Shown one piece after another: positions 18,554 to 28,839 of a stretch of 64,000 nt of DNA. A program made the position numbers and the translations under genes. Location of the stretch: assembly GCF_002742385.2 (NCBI RefSeq), contig NZ_MJBI02000001.1, positions 434,001-498,000 on the forward strand, written 5' to 3'. Source of the DNA: Macrococcoides goetzii. Its GTDB lineage: Bacteria; Bacillota; Bacilli; Staphylococcales; Staphylococcaceae. Below the pieces are notes generated by a model. It did not search any database and had not been told where the DNA came from. It worked only from the letters and a program-made list of their open reading frames with translations. Every line of letters begins with the position of its first letter. Position 1 is the stretch's first letter.

Positions 18554-19738
18554 TTGGAATTATCACAACGTGTTCAAAAATTAACACCATCAACGACTTT
18601 AGCAATAACAGCTAAAGCAAATGAATTAAAAGCTAGTGGAAAACCTGTTATTGGTTTAGCAGCAGGGGAACCAGATTTTAATACACCTCAAAATATTATT
18701 GATAAAGCATTCGAAGCCGTTCAAAATGGTGCAACGAAATACACGCCATCTGGTGGAATGAAACAACTTAAAGAAGCAATTCAAAAGAAATTAAAAGATG
18801 ATAATAATTTAGATTATGGATTAAATGAAATTATGGTAGCAAGTGGTGCCAAACATGCACTTTACAATTTATTTCAGGCATTACTTGATGAGGGAGATGA
18901 AGTAATTGTCCCAATTCCTTATTGGGTAAGCTATCCTGAACAAGTAATATTAGCTGGCGGTAAAGTTATCTATGCTGATAGTGACGAAACAACTGAATAT
19001 AAAGTTACTATCGATGCGCTAAATAAAGTGAAAACAGACAAAACAAAAGCACTTGTCTTAACATCACCTAGTAATCCAAGTGGAATGGTTTACACGAAAG
19101 AAGAATTACAACAAATTGCAGACTGGGCAGTAGAAAATAATATTGTCGTAGTATCAGATGAAATTTATGAAACACTTGTGTACGATGGTGAACATGTGAG
19201 TATCGCTAGCTTTAATGATGACATCAAAGCATTAACAGTTGTAATCAATGGTGTTTCAAAGAGTCATTCTATGACAGGCTGGCGTATCGGTTATGCTTGT
19301 GGAGATGCAAAATTAATTAAAGCGATGACGGATTTATCAAGTCACTCTACAAGTAACCCGACAACACCTTCTCAATGGGCAGCTGTTGAAGCATACAATG
19401 GTGATAAAACATTCTTAAATGAAATGAATGGTATATTCAAAAGTCGTCTTGATGAGATTTATCCTAAACTGATGGAGATACCAGGCATTCAATGTATTAA
19501 ACCAAAAGGTGCATTCTACTTATATCCTAATGTAAGTGAAACAGTAAAACTTTGTGGATATGAAAATACAGAGGACTTTGTGACTGCATTATTAGAAGAA
19601 AAATTAGTTGCGGTAGTTCCTGGATCAGGTTTTGGTTCACCAAATAATATTCGTTTAAGCTATGCGACGGACTTAGATTCAATGCATGAAGCGATTAAAC
19701 GCATTAAAGAATTCGTAGAAGAGAAAATGGAGAAATAA
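18554..19738 (+). CDS. aspB: Aspartate aminotransferase (class I)
   Basis: PLP-dependent transfer of the amino group between aspartate and 2-oxoglutarate. The 394-aa protein has the fold type I signatures: [10 protein letters not shown] near residue 172, DEIYE near residue 202 and the PLP lysine in [14 protein letters not shown] near residue 235. It starts at TTG 18554 downstream of GGGAGGAATGAGGA. A TATAAT box lies at 18524-18529. asnS follows two bases after its stop, so aspartate formation and asparaginyl-tRNA charging are co-transcribed, as in Bacillus. Confidence 0.95.
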   Translation: MELSQRVQKLTPSTTLAITAKANELKASGKPVIGLAAGEPDFNTPQNIIDKAFEAVQNGATKYTPSGGMKQLKEAIQKKLKDDNNLDYGLNEIMVASGAKHALYNLFQALLDEGDEVIVPIPYWVSYPEQVILAGGKVIYADSDETTEYKVTIDALNKVKTDKTKALVLTSPSNPSGMVYTKEELQQIADWAVENNIVVVSDEIYETLVYDGEHVSIASFNDDIKALTVVINGVSKSHSMTGWRIGYACGDAKLIKAMTDLSSHSTSNPTTPSQWAAVEAYNGDKTFLNEMNGIFKSRLDEIYPKLMEIPGIQCIKPKGAFYLYPNVSETVKLCGYENTEDFVTALLEEKLVAVVPGSGFGSPNNIRLSYATDLDSMHEAIKRIKEFVEEKMEK

Positions 19739-19740
19739 AT

Positions 19741-21036
19741 ATGACAAAAATAACGATTAATCAAGCGAGTAAATATGTAGGTAAAGAAGTAACAATCGGT
19801 TCATGGATTTTAAATAAACGATCAAGCGGTAAAATTGCATTCCTTCAGTTACGTGATGGAACTGGTTTTATGCAAGCAGTAGTCGTAAAAGAATCAGTTG
19901 GTGAAGCATTATTTAAAGTTGCAAAAGGTATTACGCAGGAGACATCTTTATATATCACTGGTGTAATTAAAGAAGATGAACGTTCAGATTTCGGTTATGA
20001 AATGGAAGTGACAGGCATAGAAGTGATTCATGAATCAGTGGACTATCCTATTACACCGAAAGCACATGGTACAGACTTCTTAATGGATCATCGTCATCTA
20101 TGGTTACGTTCTAAACGTCAGCATGCGGTAATGAAAATTCGAAATGAAATTATACGTGCGACATATGAGTTCTTTAACGACAATGGATTTACAAAGATTG
20201 ATCCACCAATCTTAACAGGATCTGCACCAGAAGGCACAAGCGAATTATTTGCAACGAAATATTTTGAAGAAGATGCGTTCTTAAGCCAATCAGGACAACT
20301 TTATATGGAAGCGGCAGCGATGGCACACGGTAAAGTATTTTCATTCGGTCCTACATTCCGTGCAGAAAAATCTAAAACACGTCGACACTTAATCGAGTTC
20401 TGGATGATTGAACCGGAAATGGCATTTTACGAGCATGAAGATAGTTTAGAAGTTCAGGAACAATATGTTTCATATATTGTTCAGTCAGTCCTTAAGAACT
20501 GTCAATTAGACTTAAAATTATTAGGTCGTGACACTGAGAAATTAGAAAAAGTAAAAGCACCGTTCCCGCGTATTACGTATACGGATGCGATTCAATTCTT
20601 AAAAGAACAAGGATTTGATGATATTGAGTGGGGCGATGATTTCGGTGCACCGCATGAAACAGCAATTGCTAATCACTACGATTTACCTGTATTTATTTTA
20701 AACTATCCAACAGGTATCAAACCATTCTATATGCAGCCTAATCCTGAAGAAGAAGGAACGGTTAAATGTGCTGACTTAATTGCACCAGAAGGGTACGGTG
20801 AAATTATTGGAGGTTCTGAACGTATTTGGGATCTTGAATTAATTCAATCACGTATTAAGGAACATGGCTTAGATCCAGCAGCATATAGTTATTACACTGA
20901 TTTACGTAAATACGGTAGTGTACCACACTCTGGTTTTGGATTAGGTTTAGAACGAACAGTAGCATGGCTTTCAGGCGTAGAACACGTTCGTGAAACGAGT
21001 CCTTTCCCACGACTACTGAATCGTTTATATCCATAA
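19741..21036 (+). CDS. asnS: Asparaginyl-tRNA synthetase
   Basis: Class IIb aminoacyl-tRNA synthetase charging tRNA-Asn. Residues about 15-105 form the OB-fold anticodon-binding domain. The catalytic domain carries motif 2 ([22 protein letters not shown] around residues 205-226) and motif 3 ([13 protein letters not shown] near residue 400). The 431-aa length is usual. The ATG is two bases after the aspB stop. No T-box leader lies directly before the gene, since it is within an operon. A terminator follows at 21067. Confidence 0.96.
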   Translation: MTKITINQASKYVGKEVTIGSWILNKRSSGKIAFLQLRDGTGFMQAVVVKESVGEALFKVAKGITQETSLYITGVIKEDERSDFGYEMEVTGIEVIHESVDYPITPKAHGTDFLMDHRHLWLRSKRQHAVMKIRNEIIRATYEFFNDNGFTKIDPPILTGSAPEGTSELFATKYFEEDAFLSQSGQLYMEAAAMAHGKVFSFGPTFRAEKSKTRRHLIEFWMIEPEMAFYEHEDSLEVQEQYVSYIVQSVLKNCQLDLKLLGRDTEKLEKVKAPFPRITYTDAIQFLKEQGFDDIEWGDDFGAPHETAIANHYDLPVFILNYPTGIKPFYMQPNPEEEGTVKCADLIAPEGYGEIIGGSERIWDLELIQSRIKEHGLDPAAYSYYTDLRKYGSVPHSGFGLGLERTVAWLSGVEHVRETSPFPRLLNRLYP

Positions 21037-21066
21037 TTAATTAAGTTAATATAGATTTATAATATT

Positions 21067-21104
21067 AAATCGTATAGATATAATTTTATATCTGTACGAT
21101 TTTT
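21067..21104 (+). terminator. Terminator of aspB-asnS
   Basis: Long stem: AAATCGTA (21067-21074) with TACGATTT (21095-21102), extended by an AGATATA/TATATCT inner helix, then T run. Confidence 0.8.
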
Positions 21105-21124
21105 CTATCAATAAGGAGGAGACA

Positions 21125-21802
21125 ATGAGTATATTTAAACAAGATATCATCATTCCTCGTGTTCTTTTTGAACAATATCATCAACTTGGGATGAGTGAAA
21201 CTGAACTCATCATGATCATGAAAATTATAGAATTATCAAATGAGCATAGTTTACCTTCGTTTGAGACAATTAGCAATGCGATGAGCATTGACAAGGCACA
21301 AGTGATGTTAATATTACAAAACTTAATCAGTAAAGATTTTATAAAAATTGATGTTAAAAAATATGATGACGTATCTTTTGAAGAACGTTACGATTTAACA
21401 CCTTTAGAATCGCAATTATTAAGATTACAAGAAGAACAAGAAAAAATTAACGATGTCAATGTACGACAAACGAGTTTTAAAGAAATATTTGAACGTTTTG
21501 AAGCAACATTTGCACGTCCTTTAACACCCATAGAAATTGAGACAATTTCTCATTGGATAGATACCGATCGACATTCTGCGTCACTAATTATTACAGCTTT
21601 AAACGAAGCAAGCAGTCATAATAAACTGAGTATTAAATATATCGATCGAATATTACTGAACTGGAAAAAACGTAATGTTAAGACGATTGATGAATCAAAA
21701 ATAGTAAGTAATGAATATAAGCCGTCAAAAACGCTATCTAAAACTGTACCTGATATTCCTGTTTTTGATTGGGTGAACGGAGAGAATCCATATGATAAGT
21801 AA
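21125..21802 (+). CDS. dnaD: DNA replication initiation protein DnaD
   Basis: Primosome component that helps load the replicative helicase. Residues about 1-100 are the winged-helix oligomerisation domain (DDBH1), with LGMSETELIMIMKIIEL and the HTH near residues 45-75. Residues about 125-195 are the DDBH2 domain with FERFEATFARPLTPIEIETI and the YIDRILLNWKKRN helix, close to the YxxxIxxxW signature of DnaD/DnaB proteins. AAGGAGGAG at 21112-21120 is a very strong ribosome site. The end overlaps nth by 11 bases. Confidence 0.93.
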   Translation: MSIFKQDIIIPRVLFEQYHQLGMSETELIMIMKIIELSNEHSLPSFETISNAMSIDKAQVMLILQNLISKDFIKIDVKKYDDVSFEERYDLTPLESQLLRLQEEQEKINDVNVRQTSFKEIFERFEATFARPLTPIEIETISHWIDTDRHSASLIITALNEASSHNKLSIKYIDRILLNWKKRNVKTIDESKIVSNEYKPSKTLSKTVPDIPVFDWVNGENPYDK

Positions 21803-22445
21803 GAAGAAAACTTTAGAAATGTTAGATGTTATTGATGAAATGTTTCCTGATGCTGAATGTGAACTTGTTCATGACAATCCATTTGAATTAACAATTGCTG
21901 TATTATTATCGGCACAATGTACAGATGTTCTCGTCAATAAAGTAACTAGAACGTTATTTCAAAAATACAAAACACCAGAAGATTATATAAATGTTCCGAT
22001 TGAGGAGCTAATGGATGATATTCGCTCAATCGGTTTATATAAGAATAAAGCAAAAAATATTCAGGCATTATGTCGTATTTTAATAGATAAATATGATGGA
22101 AAAGTTCCGCAGACACATGCTGAACTTGTTGCATTACCAGGTGTTGGTCAAAAGACTGCCAATGTAGTCGTATCTGTAGCGTTTGGAATTCCTGCACTTG
22201 CTGTTGATACGCATGTAGAACGTGTATCTAAGAGACTTGGTATATGTAAATGGAAAGATAATGTAAAGCAGGTTGAAGCAACATTATGTAATAAGATTCC
22301 GAGAGAACGATGGAACAAAACGCATCATCAATTAATTTTCTTTGGCCGATATCATTGTACAGCGCGCAATCCGAAATGTCTTGAATGTCCATTGTTAAAG
22401 GATTGCAGAGAAGGTAAGAAACGTCATAAGGTGGTTGTATCATGA
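21792..22445 (+). CDS. nth: Endonuclease III
   Basis: Bifunctional DNA glycosylase/AP lyase for oxidised pyrimidines. The helix-hairpin-helix LPGVGQKTANVV carries the catalytic K121, and D139 in AVDTHVERV completes the active site. The [4Fe-4S] loop is complete near the C terminus with spacing C-x6-C-x2-C-x5-C (CTARNPKCLECPLLKDC). The 217-aa length is standard. It overlaps dnaD upstream and ypoC downstream (ATGA), the conserved dnaD-nth-ypoC unit. Confidence 0.96.
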   Translation: MISKKKTLEMLDVIDEMFPDAECELVHDNPFELTIAVLLSAQCTDVLVNKVTRTLFQKYKTPEDYINVPIEELMDDIRSIGLYKNKAKNIQALCRILIDKYDGKVPQTHAELVALPGVGQKTANVVVSVAFGIPALAVDTHVERVSKRLGICKWKDNVKQVEATLCNKIPRERWNKTHHQLIFFGRYHCTARNPKCLECPLLKDCREGKKRHKVVVS

Positions 22446-22759
22446 AAGAGAGAATGAGTGAACTGGAAGAACAAATTGATCAGCACAGTAGAAATAGAAC
22501 ATTAAATAGTATTGATGCAATAAAATTACTTGATGAATATTATGAAGGATTACTGTATTTAATGAGAACATTAAATGATTTAGAACCCAATGTTGAACTT
22601 AAAGCTGATAGCATTCAAATAGGACCTTTAAATTTTATTGAACGTATAAAGTATATTGAACAGCGTAAACATCATTTTATGGGTTATCAGCAAATGAAGA
22701 CAATGCTTGTTGAAATCAATAAGTTAATTGCGATAAAAAGCATAAAAAAGAAGCGATAA
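22442..22759 (+). CDS. YpoC-like protein
   Basis: A 105-aa helical, charged protein in the position of ypoC behind dnaD-nth in Bacillales. The middle has LDEYYEGLLYLMRTLNDLEP and the end FIERIKYIEQRKHHFMGYQQM. Function unknown. The start overlaps the nth stop. Its last codons form part of the shared terminator that separates it from the convergent pbp2 gene. Confidence 0.75.
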   Translation: MKERMSELEEQIDQHSRNRTLNSIDAIKLLDEYYEGLLYLMRTLNDLEPNVELKADSIQIGPLNFIERIKYIEQRKHHFMGYQQMKTMLVEINKLIAIKSIKKKR

Positions 22760-22782
22760 CATTATTGTTTCGCTTCTTTTTT
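22745..22782. terminator. Bidirectional terminator between ypoC and pbp2
   Basis: AAAAAGAAGCG (22745-22755) pairs with CGCTTCTTTTT (22771-22781). Runs of A and T flank the stem on both sides, so it can serve both converging genes; it overlaps both stop codons. Confidence 0.8.
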
Positions 22783-25240
22783 ATTGACCTAAATTTTGTG
22801 CTGCCCGTTCATTTGCGGCTTTTAAATCAGCAGCAGCTTTATCACTTGCAGCTTTTAAGTCAGCAGCAGCTTTATCACTCGCTGCTTTCAAGTCAGCGGC
22901 AGCTTTTTGATCTGCAGATTGGCTAGATGGAACAGTTTCAGCTGTTCTTCTTTCCATTGTAGTAGGTATATTTTCTGTTACAACCTCAGTGGTGTTGTTT
23001 TTATTCTTGTCTTTTGAATTAGAAGTTTTTTTTTCAGAGTTGCTAGATGACTGGTTATTGATTTGATTCTTCGCATCCTGTTCTGCCTGTTCTGCTTCTT
23101 CTAAGGCTCTCTTAGCAGCTTCAGCAGCACGTTCATTGTTATTACGCGCTGCCTCAGTTTGCTCATCTAAAGAACCTGTAGGAAAAGTTGTCGTTGAGTC
23201 TGACTCTGTAGTAGATGAATTATCATTTTTTCCTGTTAAAACATCATTATTATCTTGTTGACCTTTTACTTTAACATCTGTACCGATTTTTTCAACTGAA
23301 TCAGGCATTGCAAAATCCTGACCATCTATTGGACTGATTTCACTCATTACTTGTTTAAATAAAGATTTTGGTAATGCTTGCTCTTCAGGACCAACGAATG
23401 AATTAGCACCGCCTTCAGCAAGTTTAGTGAACCCCATCCAAACAGACATAGTATATCGTGGTGAATACCCTACAATCCAGACATCTTTTGCAGCATTGTC
23501 AGGTAAATTGTATTTTTCATACGTTTCATTGCCATACGTACCTGTACCTGTTTTAGCTGCAAGTGTAAGACCTGGAATACTACTACCATAAGCTGTACCT
23601 AAAGGTTCAAATGATCCTTTTAACATATCCGTTACGATATATGCCGTATAGTCTTCCATCGCTTTTTCAGAAACTGTGTCAAACTTAATCGTTTCATCAT
23701 CTTGTGTCACAACTTTTCGAATAGCATGCGCTTTGTTGTATGTACCACCATTACCAAAAGTAGAGAATGCACTTGCCATTTGAGTAGGAGAGAACTCAGA
23801 AGATGATCCACCTAAAGCTTCAGCAGGACCTAAATCTTTTGATTGATATTCTAATCCAACATTTTTGGCAAATTCATAAGATGCATCATTACCAGCTTCT
23901 TTTTTTACTTCCTGGAAGATTTTTAATGCCGGTATATTTAAACTACGACGGATAGCATCACGCATTGTTACAACGCCGTGGTTTTGCGTATCATAGTTTT
24001 TAAATTTGATACCATTTATATCGTATTCTGATTCATCCTGTATTTTATGATTTGTTGCCCATTGTTCATTTTCGACAATTGGACCATAACTTAAGAATGG
24101 TTTGATTGTTGAACCAACAGGATGTACGTCTGTTGCAAGGTTTCGATCAACGACGTCTGTAAAATTACGCCCACCACTTATTGCAACAAGTGCACCAGTT
24201 TGTGTATCAACAATCGTTGATGCTGCTTGTTGATATTTGTTTTTATAGATATTCATGTTATCAACATTGTTTTGCAGTGAAATCTGTGCATTATTGTCCA
24301 TGTTTGTATAAATTTTTAATCCGCTAGTTAACACATCACTTAATGATTTGCCTTGAAATTCTTTATTATTTTTTAATTCTTGTTTTATTACATTGACGTA
24401 TGATGCATATTTCGGATCATTTTCTTCTATATTTTGACGTTGTGCAGCTGTTCTAGGTACTAAATTTTTTGATAAGTCTTCAGCTTGCGCCTGTTCCATT
24501 TCAGCTTTAGAGATACGTTTATGACGATTCATTAAATATAAAACAGTATCTTTACGTTTTTCTGCAGCTTCTGGATGATCATATAAATTATACGTGTTAG
24601 GAACTTGAGGAAGTCCAGCTAAATAAGCAGACTCAGCAAGTGATAATTGATCTAAATCTTTATTAAAATAATATCTAGCTGCTGTTTTAACACCATAGAT
24701 ACCATCAGAATAATAAATTTTATTCATATACATCTCAAAAATCTGATTTTTATCATACTCTTGTTCTAATCGATAAGATAGGTAGGCTTCCTGTGCTTTA
24801 CGTTCAATAGATTTTTGATCTGTTAAGAAAGAACGTTTAACTACTTGTTGTGTTAATGTTGAAGCACCTTGCGAACCAAATCCACCAGTAAAATTCTTAA
24901 ATACTGCACCGGTTAATCGTTTAAAGTCTAATGCACCATGTTCATAGAAACGATTGTCTTCAGTAGCAAGTACAGCATCGCGCATCGTATCTGGAATATC
25001 TGCAAACTTAACTTTCTCACGTTTTTGTCCCATATATAATATGGTTACTAAATTATTATCTTTATCATAAATTTTAGTCGGTAATTGATCACGTAATGCT
25101 GACTCATTAAATTTTGGAGCATTGTATGCATAATATAGAAACAGTAGCATACCAGCAACGACCATCGTTGTAAATAATGCGACAAGCACGCCTACAACTT
25201 GTAAGATCGTTTTCTTTAAACTTTTTTTCTTTTTAGCCAT
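22781..25240 (-). CDS. pbp2: Class A penicillin-binding protein 2 (transglycosylase/transpeptidase)
   Basis: Bifunctional cell-wall synthase of 819 aa. Residues about 10-35 are the membrane anchor after a lysine-rich start. The GT51 transglycosylase domain has the catalytic EDNRFYEHG with E94. The transpeptidase domain has the active serine S377 in STIK, the SLN motif near residue 434 and KTG at 563-565. After about residue 640 comes a long tail rich in N, S, T, A and K, ending in three 11-residue repeats KAAADLKAASD. It is about 90 residues longer than S. aureus PBP2 (727 aa), the difference being the tail. recU lies upstream in the same operon. Confidence 0.95.
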   Translation of the reverse strand: MAKKKKSLKKTILQVVGVLVALFTTMVVAGMLLFLYYAYNAPKFNESALRDQLPTKIYDKDNNLVTILYMGQKREKVKFADIPDTMRDAVLATEDNRFYEHGALDFKRLTGAVFKNFTGGFGSQGASTLTQQVVKRSFLTDQKSIERKAQEAYLSYRLEQEYDKNQIFEMYMNKIYYSDGIYGVKTAARYYFNKDLDQLSLAESAYLAGLPQVPNTYNLYDHPEAAEKRKDTVLYLMNRHKRISKAEMEQAQAEDLSKNLVPRTAAQRQNIEENDPKYASYVNVIKQELKNNKEFQGKSLSDVLTSGLKIYTNMDNNAQISLQNNVDNMNIYKNKYQQAASTIVDTQTGALVAISGGRNFTDVVDRNLATDVHPVGSTIKPFLSYGPIVENEQWATNHKIQDESEYDINGIKFKNYDTQNHGVVTMRDAIRRSLNIPALKIFQEVKKEAGNDASYEFAKNVGLEYQSKDLGPAEALGGSSSEFSPTQMASAFSTFGNGGTYNKAHAIRKVVTQDDETIKFDTVSEKAMEDYTAYIVTDMLKGSFEPLGTAYGSSIPGLTLAAKTGTGTYGNETYEKYNLPDNAAKDVWIVGYSPRYTMSVWMGFTKLAEGGANSFVGPEEQALPKSLFKQVMSEISPIDGQDFAMPDSVEKIGTDVKVKGQQDNNDVLTGKNDNSSTTESDSTTTFPTGSLDEQTEAARNNNERAAEAAKRALEEAEQAEQDAKNQINNQSSSNSEKKTSNSKDKNKNNTTEVVTENIPTTMERRTAETVPSSQSADQKAAADLKAASDKAAADLKAASDKAAADLKAANERAAQNLGQ
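22800..22905 (-). repeat. 33-bp tandem repeats in the pbp2 tail
   Basis: Three in-frame copies of a 33-bp unit coding for KAAADLKAASD (the last copy diverges to KAAADLKAANE). The unit is near-identical at DNA level in the first two copies, so copy number could change by slippage. Confidence 0.75.
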
Positions 25241-25265
25241 TCTTAAATCCTCTCTCTCATTAATC

Positions 25266-25877
25266 TTAAATAGAATATAGTGATTGTATTGCTTTTAAAT
25301 AGTCAATTCTAGGACGATATGTATATGGTATCAATATACCATCTTTTTTAATTTCCTTTAACTGAATAGATTTCTTTTCATCGTCTTTGTATCTTTGCCA
25401 ATAATGATAAAAATTTTCGAACGGTAATAAATATACTTCTTCAAGACTGGAAAAGCAAATTAAAATAAAGACGATACCGCCATGACGATAAACTTGATGC
25501 ATATGTGAAACTTGATGCTGGTGTATATTGATCAGTGGAAAACTCGTTTTATTTTGGGTAACTTTAGCTTCAAAATCAATATACTTACCATTATATATGC
25601 CATTATAGTCAGTTGTTGATGCACGTCTGAAATAAGCCTCTTTGATTACTGCTTTCGAACGTTTCGGATAATCTACTTTTACGATTTGAATCGGTGTCGG
25701 TTTTTTATGTATAATTGCCAGATCGTTTTGGAGATAATATCGATTGCTGTTGTCGATTTCATCTTCAAATTTCATACCACGTTTTCCATATTCAATTTTA
25801 CTATTATTTATAGTATTTGTAACTAAGTCTAAAGACTTAGAAGGCTTACCATTTGGATAATTGACCATTTTATTCAT
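25266..25877 (-). CDS. recU: Holliday junction resolvase RecU
   Basis: Resolves four-way junctions in recombination and chromosome segregation. The 203-aa protein has the N-terminal NYPNGKPS arm and the PD-(D/E)xK nuclease core: D in [21 protein letters not shown] with catalytic D, E and K. The recU-pbp2 operon is conserved in staphylococci and Bacillus. The stop is 25 bases before the pbp2 ATG, with GAGAGAGGATT as the pbp2 ribosome site. It is divergent from the yppE-like gene. Confidence 0.95.
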   Translation of the reverse strand: MNKMVNYPNGKPSKSLDLVTNTINNSKIEYGKRGMKFEDEIDNSNRYYLQNDLAIIHKKPTPIQIVKVDYPKRSKAVIKEAYFRRASTTDYNGIYNGKYIDFEAKVTQNKTSFPLINIHQHQVSHMHQVYRHGGIVFILICFSSLEEVYLLPFENFYHYWQRYKDDEKKSIQLKEIKKDGILIPYTYRPRIDYLKAIQSLYSI

Positions 25878-25944
25878 CCTAATTGTGATGTCTTATTTTT
25901 TCATATACAATGAGTTTAACACAACTTGTGAAAGGAGTAGTTAA

Positions 25945-26283
25945 ATGTTACAAAATTGTATTAAAAGTTTAATTGAAAATATGCAACAGATTGATCAGTA
26001 CTTTCATAGCGCAAAAAATGGTGAACTGTTTAACTTTGTTATTGATGTACAACCATTTACTGAACAAGTAGATGCAAATTTAAATCAATTAAATAATTAT
26101 AAAGAAGAGATATTATCTTTACCTTTAATGAATGAAAAGAAATTATCATTAATGATTCTATATATCCGTGAGTTATCTGTCGATTGTTTTTTTGATAAGA
26201 CGAGTAAAAAAATTTTTATCGACAAATTTAAAGCAGTCAATCATGATCTTCAATATATCAACAGAGTAATAGGAAAAGTTTAA
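25945..26283 (+). CDS. DUF1798 family protein (YppE-like)
   Basis: A 112-aa helical protein matching the YppE/DUF1798 family by length, by the DVQPFTEQVDANLNQLNNYKE segment, and by position between recU (divergent) and ypsA. Predicted four-helix bundle; no catalytic residues seen. AAAGGAG at 25931-25937 is the ribosome site. Function unknown. Confidence 0.75.
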   Translation: MLQNCIKSLIENMQQIDQYFHSAKNGELFNFVIDVQPFTEQVDANLNQLNNYKEEILSLPLMNEKKLSLMILYIRELSVDCFFDKTSKKIFIDKFKAVNHDLQYINRVIGKV

Positions 26284-26293
26284 GGATATAGTA

Positions 26294-26845
26294 ATGAAGA
26301 CTTTATATATAACTGGATATAAACCGTATGAGATTGGTATTTTTAAAAATAATCAGCCTGAAGTACGATATATAAAACTCTTCCTTCAGGATAAAATTAA
26401 ATCATATATTGAAGAAGGTCTTAAATGGGTCATTATCCAGGGGAATCTAGGTACGGAATTATGGGCAGCTGAAGTAACGATTCGATTAAAAAAACAATAT
26501 GATATTAAATTGGGTATTATCACGCCATTTTTAAGTCACACAGAAAAATGGAATGAAGAAAATCAACTATACTATCAACAGATTATCAGTAAAGCAGATT
26601 ATATAAATAGTGTGTTTCAGGATACTTATAAAGGTGGATATATGTTTAGTCAGGCGAATCAATTCATTTTGGATAATACTGAAGGTACTTTATTATTTTA
26701 TGACGAAGAGCATGAAGCAAGTCCTAAATTCTTCAAAAGAACGCTCATTGATTTTATGGTAGAAAATCAATATACTATGGATAGTATCAGTTTTTTCGAC
26801 TTATCAGATTTTATAGATGAATATATGAGAGAACAAGAAAATTAG
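26294..26845 (+). CDS. ypsA: SLOG family protein YpsA
   Basis: A 183-aa Rossmann-like protein of the SLOG superfamily (DUF1273). N-terminal [12 protein letters not shown] and the [12 protein letters not shown] motif near residues 51-62 are the conserved nucleotide-binding elements. YpsA of B. subtilis and S. aureus influences cell division and FtsZ behaviour, which agrees with the immediate neighbour gpsB. Ten bases separate it from both neighbours, so yppE-ypsA-gpsB is one transcript. Confidence 0.88.
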   Translation: MKTLYITGYKPYEIGIFKNNQPEVRYIKLFLQDKIKSYIEEGLKWVIIQGNLGTELWAAEVTIRLKKQYDIKLGIITPFLSHTEKWNEENQLYYQQIISKADYINSVFQDTYKGGYMFSQANQFILDNTEGTLLFYDEEHEASPKFFKRTLIDFMVENQYTMDSISFFDLSDFIDEYMREQEN

Positions 26846-26855
26846 AGGTGTTATT

Positions 26856-27170
26856 ATGTCAGAAATGAATTTAAAATTATCTGCAAAAGATATTTATGAA
26901 AAAGAATTTGAAAGAACGATGGTACGTGGTTTTAAACCGGAAGATGTAGATAGTTTTCTAGATGAAGTGATAGAAGACTATCAAAAGATGGCAGACATGA
27001 ACAATCAATTATTAAAGCTTTCTGATGAAAATTCAAAATTGAAACGTGAAATTGAAAACCTTCGTATGCGTGTTGCAACAGGTAGAAGTGATCATCAGCA
27101 ACAAACACCGAATAACTACGATTTATTAAAACGTATTTCTAATCTTGAAAAAGCAGTGTTCGGTAAATAA
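26856..27170 (+). CDS. gpsB: Cell division adaptor GpsB
   Basis: A 104-aa DivIVA-related coiled-coil protein that couples peptidoglycan synthesis with division and binds PBP tails. The N-terminal lipid-binding/PBP-binding domain has [20 protein letters not shown] and [15 protein letters not shown]; residues about 45-72 are coiled coil; a short hydrophilic linker leads to the C-terminal trimerisation helix ([17 protein letters not shown]). All features match staphylococcal GpsB. pbp2, a likely partner, lies 1.6 kb away. Confidence 0.95.
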   Translation: MSEMNLKLSAKDIYEKEFERTMVRGFKPEDVDSFLDEVIEDYQKMADMNNQLLKLSDENSKLKREIENLRMRVATGRSDHQQQTPNNYDLLKRISNLEKAVFGK

Positions 27171-27196
27171 TAGCCATCGCAATTCAATGCATTTGA

Positions 27197-27205
27197 TGTT
27201 ATAAT
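27197..27205 (+). promoter_or_regulatory. Extended -10 promoter of rnpB
   Basis: TGTTATAAT: a perfect TATAAT at 27200-27205 preceded by TG at 27197-27198. The -35 region is poor, as usual for extended -10 promoters. Transcription would start near 27212. Confidence 0.6.
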
Positions 27206-27217
27206 TTAATAATGTTA

Positions 27218-27597
27218 AAAGATATCTCGGATAATCGCTATACTTTGTATAGAGGAAAGTCCATGCTCACACATGCCTGAGATGGCTGTAGTGATCGTGC
27301 CTGGTGAAACAATAAGCCAGGGCATTAATTTGACGGCAGTGAATAGACCTAAGTCTTAGATATGGTCTGAGTAACTTGAAAGTGCCACAGTGACGTAGCT
27401 TTTCTAGAAATAGAAAAGGTGGAACGCGGTAAACCCCTCGAGTGAGCAATCCAAATTTGGTAGGAGCACTTTTCTAGCGGAAATGAACGTATAGAAGAGG
27501 TATGAAAATACAGACAGATGATTATCACCGGCGTACGAGAGTATCTAGGCTCATTTGCAGTACTAAGGAACAGAACATGGCTTATAGAGATATCTTT
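27218..27597 (+). ncRNA. rnpB: RNase P RNA (type B)
   Basis: Catalytic RNA that matures tRNA 5' ends. The ends pair as helix P1 (AAAGATATCTC at 27218 with GAGATATCTTT at 27587). The conserved GAGGAAAGTCCATGCTC segment follows at 27252 and the universal ACAGAACATGGCTTA stretch lies near 27570. Length about 380 nt and sequence pattern are those of the Bacillus/Staphylococcus type B class. Position directly behind gpsB is conserved in this family. Confidence 0.95.
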
Positions 27598-27603
27598 CTA
27601 GAT

Positions 27604-27635
27604 GTCCTCCATTTATAATGGGGGACTTTTTTTAT
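27604..27635 (+). terminator. Terminator of rnpB
   Basis: Stem GTCCTCCATT with AATGGGGGAC (two wobble pairs) followed by seven T. Confidence 0.8.
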
Positions 27636-27720
27636 TTATTGAACGTATTTATCGTGTTACAATGGAATTAATAAACATTACATTCTACTATAAAAGTATT
27701 ATGTAAACTTGGAGGAAATT

Positions 27721-28839
27721 ATGTATCAATTACTAGCCACTACACCTATGGGGATGGAAGCTGTTGCAGCGAAAGAAGTTCAGGCCCTAGGATATGAAAC
27801 AACAACAGAAAATGGACGTGTATTATATCAGGGTGATGCACGCGCAATCGTTAAATCAAATCTTTGGTTACGCAGCGCAGATCGCGTTAAACTTGTTGTC
27901 GGACGTTTCTATGCAACAACTTTCGAACAGTTGTTTGAACAGACAAAAAATATACCGTGGGAAAATTATATAAGTGAAAATGGAAGTTTTCCAGTTCAGG
28001 GTAGAAGTTTAAAATCAAAGTTATTCAGTGTACCTGACTGCCAGGCAATTGTAAAGAAAGCAATTGTTGAACGTCTAAAAAAAGCCCACAATCAGCAAGG
28101 ATGGTTACGTGAAGATGGCGCATTATATAAAGTTGAAGTTGCGATTCTTAAAGATGAAGTATTACTTACAATCGATACTTCAGGAGCCGGATTACATAAA
28201 CGTGGATACCGTCTCGCACAAGGTGAAGCACCGATGAAAGAAACGTTAGCAGCTGCACTTGTATTGTTATCTAACTGGAAAGGAGATACACCATTTATTG
28301 ATCCTTTCTGTGGTTCAGGAACCATTGCAATTGAAGCAGCAATGATTGCTCAAAATATTGCACCAGGATTTAACAGAGATTTTGTGAGTGAAAACTGGGA
28401 TATCATTCCTGAAGGTATGTACGATGAAGAACGTGTTAAGGCAGAAGATGTTGCTGAATATGATAAAGAAATATCGATTACAGCAAGTGATATTGATCCG
28501 AATATGGTTGAAATTGCGCGTAATAATGCGATTGAAGTAGGTTTTGGAGATATCATTGAATTTAAACAAATGAATGTTCATGATCTTACGTTAAACAGTG
28601 AAAAGGGTGCAATCGTGGGTAATCCACCGTATGGCGAACGTATCGGTGAGAGAGCAGAAGTGGAAGCAATGTATACGTATTTAGGAGAACTGATTGAAAA
28701 AAATCCTAAATGGTCACTATATATTTTGACAAGTTTAAAGACTTTTGAAGTATTGGTTGGCAAAAAAGCGACAAAACGTCGAAAATTATTTAATGGATAC
28801 ATTGAATGTACCTATTATCAATATTGGGGCGAGAGATAA
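27721..28839 (+). CDS. THUMP-domain class I methyltransferase, 23S rRNA m2G family (YpsC-like)
   Basis: A 372-aa SAM-dependent methyltransferase of the RlmL/YpsC family, expected to modify guanine N2 in 23S rRNA. Residues about 1-155 are the ferredoxin-like plus THUMP RNA-binding region. The catalytic part has FIDPFCGSGTIAIEAA near residue 195 and NPPYGERIG near residue 300. I chose the ATG at 27721 because GGAGG (27711-27715) precedes it; an in-frame TTG at 27709 would lie on the ribosome site itself. Its neighbours rnpB and gpsB are the same in S. aureus. Confidence 0.9.
   Translation: MYQLLATTPMGMEAVAAKEVQALGYETTTENGRVLYQGDARAIVKSNLWLRSADRVKLVVGRFYATTFEQLFEQTKNIPWENYISENGSFPVQGRSLKSKLFSVPDCQAIVKKAIVERLKKAHNQQGWLREDGALYKVEVAILKDEVLLTIDTSGAGLHKRGYRLAQGEAPMKETLAAALVLLSNWKGDTPFIDPFCGSGTIAIEAAMIAQNIAPGFNRDFVSENWDIIPEGMYDEERVKAEDVAEYDKEISITASDIDPNMVEIARNNAIEVGFGDIIEFKQMNVHDLTLNSEKGAIVGNPPYGERIGERAEVEAMYTYLGELIEKNPKWSLYILTSLKTFEVLVGKKATKRRKLFNGYIECTYYQYWGER

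Noticed and set aside
27267-27449. 60-aa minus-strand open frame over the RNase P RNA
   Set aside because: It lies wholly inside rnpB, whose conserved sequence and P1 pairing explain the region; no ribosome site fits the frame.
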